A stretch of 64,000 nucleotides of DNA, from contig NZ_QZEY01000004.1 of NCBI RefSeq assembly GCF_003594875.1, positions 496,001 to 560,000 of the forward strand, written 5' to 3'. Position numbers and translations under genes: made by a program. The stretch comes from Bailinhaonella thermotolerans. Lineage in GTDB: Bacteria > Actinomycetota > Actinomycetes > Streptosporangiales > Streptosporangiaceae. Shown piece by piece: positions 58,504-64,000 of the stretch (the stretch's first letter is position 1; each line of letters starts with the position of its first letter). Under the pieces are notes generated by a model. It worked only from the letters and a program-made list of their open reading frames with translations. It made no database searches and was not told the origin of the DNA.

Positions 58504-61316
58504 GCGGGTTCGGCGCGCTCCGCGACCGGCTCACCGACGCCGCGGCCGCCTTCGCCGGCGGCCCCGGCCAGGTCGCGGACATCCTCACCGGCATGGTGGA
58601 CGACGTGGACCGGGCCCTGCGCGAGAACCTGGAGATCTTCCCGGTCTGCCACCACTCGCCCGCCTCGGCGCTGGCCATGGCGCGGCGGCTGCGGGAGAAG
58701 CGGCCGAAGGTCGTCTACCTGGAGTTGTGCGAGGACCTGCGGCCCCTCCTGGACGAGCTGGCCAACTGCCGCCTGCCGGTGGCGCTCCAGGCGTTCGCGA
58801 CCGACCTGGACGGGTTCCCCGCGGGCGCGGGCCCGCTGAGCGTGGTCGCCCCGATCACCGAGTCGTCGGCGGAGTACCAGGCCATCGCGTACGCCCTCAC
58901 CGAGCCCGGAGTCGAGCTGGTGCTCGTGGACCGCTCGTCCGACCACGTCTTCCAGTGGATGCCGAAGGACGGGCCCGGTACGGCGGGCGGGGACGGTGAC
59001 ACCGGCCACGCCACGGCGGACCCGGCGGGCGAGGACGCGGGGCTGCACGGCGACGCGGTCGGGGTGGAGATCGGCGACCTGCGCCCGCGCTTCGCCGAGC
59101 TGGAGGCGTACCTGCTGCACCACGGCAAGGTGCGGCACTGGTCCGAGTGGTGGGACCAGTACGTCGAGCAGCCCCTCGCCGACGCCGACTACGCCACGTA
59201 CCGGCAGGTCATGGTCATGATCGGCAGCCTGTTCCGGCGGCTGCGGCCGGCGGGCGCGGACCGGCTGGACCGCGACGAGGACCGCGAGCGGTACATGTGG
59301 ACCCGGATGCGGGAGCACCTGGCCTCCTCCGGCGCCGACCCGGCGGACTGCCTCTACGTCTGCGGCGCCTTCCACGCCGCCAGCCGCGTCGAGGAGTTCG
59401 GCCTGCGCGGCTCCGGCGGCTTCGAGATCACCCCGCGCACCGCGACCCGCTGGTCGTACGGCCTGATCCCGTCCAGCCACTCGGCCATCGAGGCGCAGTT
59501 CTCGCTGGCCCCCGGCTCGGTCTCCATCGCGGCGGCCACCTGGCGCAAGGCGCTGCGGCGCGGCGGCGTGACGCCGTACACGCTGGACGGGAAGAAGGGC
59601 CGGAAGGGCGGGGCGGGGCGGGCCGCGCCGGAGGCGGGCGTCACGGACCGGCTGTCGGGGTTCCTGGCGCGGCCGCCGGAGCCGGGCGGGCTGGACGAGG
59701 ACGAGCTGCGGAGCTGGTGCGTGGACATCGTCCGGCTGGCCCGCCGCCACGGCTACCTGGCCAGCACGGCCGACGCGATCGCGGTCTTCGAGACGTCCGT
59801 GCTGCTGGCGGGCATGCGCGGCAGGGCCAGGCCGACGCCGTACGACTTCCAGGACGCGGCGGTCACGTGCATCGAGAAGGACGCGGTGCCGGGCAAGCGC
59901 GACGTGGCCCGGCTGTGCGAGATCCTGCTCGGCGGCGACCGGATCGGGCAGGTCGGGTACGAGTCGCTGCCGCCGCTGGCGCGCGACGTGTACGACCGGC
60001 TGGAGCCGCTCGGCCTCGACCCGGGCAGGCGCACGGTGCAGCGGGCGCTGCTGAACCTGGACGCCGAACCGCACCTCGCGCCGTGCTCGAAGGTGCTGTG
60101 GATGCTGCGGTACCTGCTGCCGGACGGCGCCGTGCGGCCGATCATGGGCTCGAAGCGGCTGGGCGAGCGCTCCATCCAGGAGAGCTGGGACGTCGCGCTC
60201 GGGAAGTACCAGCGCGAGCTGATCGAGCTGGGCTACGAGGGCGTCACGGTCGAGCAGGTGCTCGAACAGCGGCTCCGCCGCGCCGCCTGGGACCCCAAGG
60301 CCACGGCGGCGGGCGCGCTGGCGGCCGTGGAGGACTCGATCGTCTTCCTGGGCGGCCGGCGGTTCACCGACGAGCTGGGCGCGCGGGCCGTGGAGCTGCT
60401 GTCGGCCGAGCGCACGGTGGACGACGCGCCCGAGGTGCTGCGGCGGATGCGGCGGCTGCTGGCGTACTACCGGGCCTCCGAGCCCGCGCTGCCGGCGTGG
60501 TGCGAGGCGTTCGTGACCACCGGGTACGCCCACTACTGCACGCTGCTGCCGTCGGCCTTCACCGACGAGGACACCGGGGTGCGCCAGGTGGGCGCGATGC
60601 TGGGGTTCCTGTTCGGCATGGAGAGCCTGGCGCTGTCCCTCGGCTGCGACCGGGCGCAGCTTGAGCTGGCCGTACGGCAGTCGCATCCGGAGCGGCCGGC
60701 CAAGGTCGCGCTGCTGTGGGCGGCGCAGTCGCAGCTCGGCCTGATCGGCCGGGACGACCTGCGGCGGCGGTGGGACGAGCTGCTGGTCAACCCGCTGGTG
60801 GTGCCGTCGTGCCCGCAGTACATCGGCGGGTTCGTGCAGGCGCTGGAGCTCGCCCCGGCGCTCACGTCCTTCGTGGTCGAGGTGATCTCCAAGGCGTTCG
60901 CGCGGCTGCCCGACCCGGTGCTGCTGCCGTGGCTGCCCACGCTGATCACCACGCTGCGGGAGCAGGCGGGGGACCTGGTTCCCGCGCTGGTCAAGGAGGC
61001 CGCCCGCACCTATCCGGCGGACCTGGCCGGCCTCGACGCGTGGACGCCGCCCTGGGAGGCCGCGCCGGGGCGGGCCCCCGCGACCGCGGCGCCGGCGGCG
61101 TCCGGGCCGGTGGCGGACCTGCTCCGCGCCCACCCGGCCTCCTGCGACGCGCTCGCGGCCCTGCTCGGCTGCGACCCCGCGTGGCCCGACGCGCCCGACG
61201 CGCCCGGCGCGCCCGGCGCGGCCGGGGGCGGCTCGCCGGGGCACGGCGAGGCGGCGGCGCTCCTCGGCCGTCATCCCGCGGCGGCCGAGGCGCTGGCGGG
61301 ACTGCTCGCGCGCTGA
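58500..61316 (+). CDS. DUF5682 protein (YehM-like)
   Basis: 938 residues, the largest member of the operon; E. coli YehM is, to my recollection, about 760. The N-terminal third has FPVCHHSPASA (His51-His52), VVYLELCEDL (Glu75) and a later VCGAFHAASR (His292), a spread of His/Glu motifs like those of TraB/TIKI/EreA-type hydrolases. The rest is helical, and the last 80 residues are Ala/Gly/Pro-rich. GTG 58500 overlaps the ATPase stop. It is probably the effector or substrate of the MoxR-vWA machine; activity is unknown. Confidence 0.85.
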   Translation: MSGFGALRDRLTDAAAAFAGGPGQVADILTGMVDDVDRALRENLEIFPVCHHSPASALAMARRLREKRPKVVYLELCEDLRPLLDELANCRLPVALQAFATDLDGFPAGAGPLSVVAPITESSAEYQAIAYALTEPGVELVLVDRSSDHVFQWMPKDGPGTAGGDGDTGHATADPAGEDAGLHGDAVGVEIGDLRPRFAELEAYLLHHGKVRHWSEWWDQYVEQPLADADYATYRQVMVMIGSLFRRLRPAGADRLDRDEDRERYMWTRMREHLASSGADPADCLYVCGAFHAASRVEEFGLRGSGGFEITPRTATRWSYGLIPSSHSAIEAQFSLAPGSVSIAAATWRKALRRGGVTPYTLDGKKGRKGGAGRAAPEAGVTDRLSGFLARPPEPGGLDEDELRSWCVDIVRLARRHGYLASTADAIAVFETSVLLAGMRGRARPTPYDFQDAAVTCIEKDAVPGKRDVARLCEILLGGDRIGQVGYESLPPLARDVYDRLEPLGLDPGRRTVQRALLNLDAEPHLAPCSKVLWMLRYLLPDGAVRPIMGSKRLGERSIQESWDVALGKYQRELIELGYEGVTVEQVLEQRLRRAAWDPKATAAGALAAVEDSIVFLGGRRFTDELGARAVELLSAERTVDDAPEVLRRMRRLLAYYRASEPALPAWCEAFVTTGYAHYCTLLPSAFTDEDTGVRQVGAMLGFLFGMESLALSLGCDRAQLELAVRQSHPERPAKVALLWAAQSQLGLIGRDDLRRRWDELLVNPLVVPSCPQYIGGFVQALELAPALTSFVVEVISKAFARLPDPVLLPWLPTLITTLREQAGDLVPALVKEAARTYPADLAGLDAWTPPWEAAPGRAPATAAPAASGPVADLLRAHPASCDALAALLGCDPAWPDAPDAPGAPGAAGGGSPGHGEAAALLGRHPAAAEALAGLLAR

Positions 61317-61317
61317 C

Positions 61318-61350
61318 GGAGGGCCCGGGCGCGGCCCGCCCGGGCCCTCC
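61318..61350 (+). terminator. terminator of the MoxR operon
   Basis: GGAGGGCCCGGGC (61318-61330) pairs perfectly with GCCCGGGCCCTCC (61338-61350) around 7 nt, starting 1 bp after the DUF5682 stop. Confidence 0.78.
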
Positions 61351-61390
61351 CGGCGGTGGTCCCCCGGTCCGGCAGGGCCGGGGGACAGCC

Positions 61391-61438
61391 GGACAGCCGG
61401 ACCGCCGGACAGCCGGACCGCCGGACAGCCGGACCGGC
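61391..61438 (+). repeat. three 16-bp tandem units
   Basis: GGACAGCCGGACCGCC at 61391-61406 and 61407-61422, and a copy with two changed bases at 61423-61438; a half unit precedes at 61383. It lies between convergent genes. Confidence 0.85.
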
Positions 61439-61498
61439 GCGGCAGGTCGGTCCGGGGCGGCGGGTCGGCCCGGGGTGACGGTCAGCGCGGGGGGACGG

Positions 61499-61939
61499 TC
61501 ATCTCAGGGGAGCGGGCTCGCCCAGGGCCTCGGTCAGCGGCGCGGGCAGGGGGATGGACCCGGACCCGTCCCTGGCGACGGCGACGTAGACGACCTGCCC
61601 GGTGCAGGTCGCCGTCCCGTCCCGCCGGAACGCGAAGTCCAGCGCGAAGCTCTTCCCCCCGATCCGGGCCGTGCCGATCAGGATCTCGGGCCGGTCGTCC
61701 ACCGTGATCCCGTCCTTCCAGTCCAGCTCGGCGTGCACCACGTGCACGTCGAACCCCAGCTCGGGCCACCGTTCGTACGGCAGCCCCCGCGCCTCGAAGA
61801 ACCCGGTGACGGCGTCGTCCACGTAGGCCAGGTACCACATGTTGAACATCACGCCCTGGCTGTCGATCTCGAAGAACCGGGGCCGGATCGGCTGCGCGTA
61901 GACCCCGTCGTGGCCGCCCGGCGATGCGATCTGCGTCAT
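61499..61939 (-). CDS. hotdog-fold thioesterase (4HBT/YbgC-like)
   Basis: 146 residues. RFFEIDSQGVMFNMWYLAYV is the 4HBT motif, with the catalytic Asp in EIDSQG. LDWKDGITVDD and the GTATCTGQVVYVAV strand complete the fold. ATG 61939 is the natural start. It is transcribed after the DUF711 gene in the same direction but is separated by 135 bp and a hairpin. The substrate acyl-CoA is unknown. Confidence 0.85.
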   Translation of the reverse strand: MTQIASPGGHDGVYAQPIRPRFFEIDSQGVMFNMWYLAYVDDAVTGFFEARGLPYERWPELGFDVHVVHAELDWKDGITVDDRPEILIGTARIGGKSFALDFAFRRDGTATCTGQVVYVAVARDGSGSIPLPAPLTEALGEPAPLR

Positions 61940-62030
61940 CGCCGCATCCTCATCCCGCGGGTCCCGCGCCGTCCACCCCGCGGCCCCGGGCCGCCTCGCG
62001 GCCGCGCCTCCGCGGCCTCCCGCCGGCCAC

Positions 62031-62068
62031 GGCCCCGGGCCGCCTCCGAGGGCGGCGGCCCGGGGGCC
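62031..62068 (-). terminator. terminator after the DUF711 gene
   Basis: GGCCCCGGGCCGCC (62031-62044) pairs with 62054-62068 with a single bulged G. It lies 7 bp past the minus-strand DUF711 stop. Confidence 0.55.
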
Positions 62069-62074
62069 GGGGGC

Positions 62075-63262
62075 TCACCAGCCGGTGACGGTGTTGACGA
62101 GGTAGGGAGAGGTGAAGGCGGTCCGGTCGCCGGAGATGGTCCCGGGCACCGGGAACAGGCGGGCGGACAGCGGCTTGCGCAGGCGTACGGCCAGCGTGGC
62201 CACGTCGAGGAGGAGGCGGGCGAGCTGGTCCCGGGTGGCGTCGCCGGGCAGGGGGACGGTGTCGAGGCCGGTGCCGCAGACGGCGGAGTACGCCAGGAGC
62301 TGCTGCGCGTTGACGTGGCGCTCGGCCCAGCGGCGGGCCAGCAGGACGTCCTCCATGACCGGGAGCATCAGGCCGTTGTAGCCCCGCGTGGGCAGGCCGG
62401 TGGTCTGGATCCCGCGAGTGAGGGCGGCGGCGGCCGTCAGCGTGCCCGGCGACCCGATCGGCGCGCCGACGCACGACTCCAGGGCCGCCGCGATGCTGTC
62501 CTCTCCGGCGGGGGCGGGGGAGAGGTCGATGCCGCCGAACGGCGTGCCGATCCGCTCCGCGAGCTCCCCCGCCAGGGCGATGACGGGGGTCGCCGCCCGC
62601 GTCAGGGCGTCCCGCGTCCTGGTGGTGATCTCCTCCGGGGCCGGGGCTTCCGAACTCCCCGGGCCGTCCAGACCTTCCAGGGCCGCGCGGGCGACCGAGG
62701 CGCCCTGGAGCCCGATCGTGAACGTCTCGGGCCCGTCGTGGTAGGCCGCGGGGAAGAACGGCCCGCCGGGCTCCACGCAGGCCAGCCCGGCGAAGTTGAA
62801 GTTCCCGAACCCCTCGGGGGTCTCGTCGGCCAGGCGCCGGATCACGAGCGCGGCGTACGGCGCGGCCTCGGCGCGCACCCCGTGCTCGGCCGTGCCGAGC
62901 TGGACCGTGCAGATGATCGAGGGGGCGCCGACGAGCAGGTCCGCGATCGCGTCCAGCCGGTCGAGCGGGAACCCCGGATCGGCCGCCGGGGCGGGCCCCA
63001 GCGAGCAGAACGCGACCCCGAGGTCGTCCAGCACGCGCTGCAGGGAATGCGCGTAGGACACGATCTCGTCCGGCTTCCGGTCGGCCATGTCGGCGAACAC
63101 CGCCCGCGTGGACAGCCGCACCGTCTGCACCTCGTACCCGGCGTTCCGGAACCCCGCCTCGGCCCGCCGCAACCGCGCCACGGCCTCGGAGACGACCCGC
63201 GGCGCGATCGGATGGGGCTCGGCGACCCCCAGGGTGATCGTGCGAATCGGAGGTGAACCCAC
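62075..63262 (-). CDS. DUF711 (UPF0210) family protein
   Basis: 395 residues. The family features are the N-terminal RTITLGVAEP, the central FGGIDLSPAPAGEDSIA and the late AVCGTGLDTVPLPGDA. The fold is related to glycyl-radical-like barrels in known structures, but no activity is established. GTG 63262 has GGAGAGG upstream. It stands alone; neighbours do not suggest a pathway. Confidence 0.85.
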   Translation of the reverse strand: MGSPPIRTITLGVAEPHPIAPRVVSEAVARLRRAEAGFRNAGYEVQTVRLSTRAVFADMADRKPDEIVSYAHSLQRVLDDLGVAFCSLGPAPAADPGFPLDRLDAIADLLVGAPSIICTVQLGTAEHGVRAEAAPYAALVIRRLADETPEGFGNFNFAGLACVEPGGPFFPAAYHDGPETFTIGLQGASVARAALEGLDGPGSSEAPAPEEITTRTRDALTRAATPVIALAGELAERIGTPFGGIDLSPAPAGEDSIAAALESCVGAPIGSPGTLTAAAALTRGIQTTGLPTRGYNGLMLPVMEDVLLARRWAERHVNAQQLLAYSAVCGTGLDTVPLPGDATRDQLARLLLDVATLAVRLRKPLSARLFPVPGTISGDRTAFTSPYLVNTVTGW

Positions 63263-63684
63263 AATCCTCTCCTTCCTGACAGCCCTCTTCTAGCAGCCCC
63301 CGCGCGGCCCCCGCACCGGGTTCCGGCACGGCTCGCCCGTGGGACCGGTCCCAAGGGTGTCCGCCCCGCGCCGCGGCCGGGGAGCCGGGGCCGCTCGCCG
63401 GGCTGGCCGCTTGCCGGGGGCGCGACCGCGGGCGCGGACCGCGGGCGGCGCGGGTCCGTGCGGCCGGCCCCGGCGTTGGCCGTACGGACCCGAAAGGGAG
63501 AGGCGCGGGTGGGCCGGGGGCGGAGCGGGCGGGGAATTGATTGGGGTCTGGGGAGATATGCGTGCTTGCGTGGGGTTGCTGGTGATGTTCAGATGAAAAG
63601 AGGAAGTCGTCCCACGGCCGTCGCAAACCGCGTGTCGGAGCCCCCCTCGCGGCGTGATCGCTCCGGCGGAGAGGACGGGGCACA
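63263..63684. other. 422-bp gap without a supported gene
   Basis: The first 270 bp are GC-rich with nothing recognisable. From about 63535 to 63610 the DNA is more AT-rich (GAATTGATTGGG, then GAGATATGCG and GATGTTCAGATG), which may be the promoter region of the downstream ABC gene, but no -35/-10 pair at proper spacing stands out. A CCGTACGG palindrome lies at 63480. Confidence 0.5.
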
Positions 63685-64000
63685 GTGGCGCTGGTGCTCG
63701 ACCGGGTGTGTGTGCGGCAGCGCGGGGAGAACCGGCTGGACGAGGTCGGCCTGGAGGCGGCCGGCGGGCTGACGACGGTCATCGGGCCGCTGGGCGCGGG
63801 CAAGACGACGCTGTTGCGGGTGGTCGCCGGGCTGACGCCGCCGACGTCGGGGCGCGTGATCGTGAACGGGCGGGACGTCACCGGCGTCTCGGTGCGCAAG
63901 CGGTCGGTGTCCTTCGTCTACCAGCGGTTCGTCAACTACCCCTCCCTGTCGGTGTACGAGAACATCGCCTCGCCGCTGCGCCAGGACCGGGCGTTCCCGA
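63685..64000 (+). CDS. ABC transporter ATP-binding protein, GlpS-like (partial, cut by window end)
   Basis: The first 105 codons are visible. Walker A is GPLGAGKTT, and the Q-loop region FVYQRFVNYPSLSVYENI is very close to what is known for GlpS, one of the two ATPases of the glycerol importer GlpSTPQV. GRVIVNGRDVTGVSVRKRSV is the usual strand pair between them. GTG 63685 follows GAGGACGGGG. A second ATPase (GlpT-like) directly after the window would confirm this; otherwise it is a generic CUT1-type ATPase. Confidence 0.72.
   Translation, partial: MALVLDRVCVRQRGENRLDEVGLEAAGGLTTVIGPLGAGKTTLLRVVAGLTPPTSGRVIVNGRDVTGVSVRKRSVSFVYQRFVNYPSLSVYENIASPLRQDRAFP

Noticed and set aside
57447-61274. A minus-strand frame of about 1275 codons opposite the MoxR and DUF5682 genes
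   Set aside because: It is antisense to two well-supported genes with clear motifs. Long antisense frames arise automatically in DNA with such GC-rich third codon positions, and its translation is His/Arg/Gly-rich with no domain.

Overview
This is a very GC-rich window with dense, often start/stop-overlapping operons, many GTG starts and a few TTG starts. Its gene content points to a filamentous-type actinobacterium: a mycothiol-dependent isomerase family member, a CUT1-type sugar importer with no ATPase of its own (which suggests a shared MsiK-type ATPase), and a terpene cluster. An order such as Streptosporangiales or Streptomycetales fits, but no rRNA or other taxonomic marker is present, so this is inference. 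I saw no tRNA, rRNA, CRISPR array, transposase or phage gene.

Layout. 1-7981: an L-arabinose operon, with the end of a binding protein, an AraG/YtfR-type ATPase, two permeases, then araB-araD-araA; a LacI-type operator overlaps the araB start codon. 8096-10018: a convergent subtilisin-like protease. 10319-15383: a compact terpene locus (polyprenyl diphosphate synthase, ispH, ispG, class I terpene synthase), followed by a small secreted protein and an MMPL transporter with a huge disordered insertion. 19783-19965: a tiny exported peptide ending in four phenylalanines. 20099-24968: a lipase-like hydrolase, then a polyphosphate polymerase (VTC)/DUF4956 pair divergent from a small membrane-anchored protein and a two-component system, with paired inverted repeats between them. 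25032-28342: a TetR-controlled acyl-CoA operon flanked by two copies of one operator. 28414-32747: an orphan APH-like kinase, a secreted BNR beta-propeller and a divergent-looking NAD-dependent DNA ligase.

32912-43217 is a muropeptide salvage island: secreted NagZ, NamZ and an AmiE-like serine hydrolase, then MurQ, a binding-protein importer and an RpiR/MurR regulator. The two promoters that start its two halves share TTGACC followed 19-20 bp later by AACTTYCGAACA, so one repressor probably controls both. 43401-53633 holds mixed single genes and regulator/target pairs: a secreted lipase-like enzyme, a PhoX-like protein, a GNAT enzyme, an FAD monooxygenase with its TetR, an IclR regulator, a STAS protein, a mycothiol-dependent isomerase family member, and an AraC/MFS pair.

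54022-61316 is the most intriguing unit: a five-gene, mostly overlapping operon (SWIM-like zinc protein, YehQ-like partner, vWA protein, MoxR/YehL-type AAA+ ATPase, DUF5682 protein) closed by a strong hairpin. It matches the component set of the uncharacterised E. coli yehLMPQ locus. The window ends with a hotdog thioesterase, a DUF711 protein and the start of a GlpS-like ABC ATPase.

Many intergenic regions hold short head-to-tail repeats with 12-24 bp units, each array with its own sequence. They form a recurring, unexplained feature of this genome.
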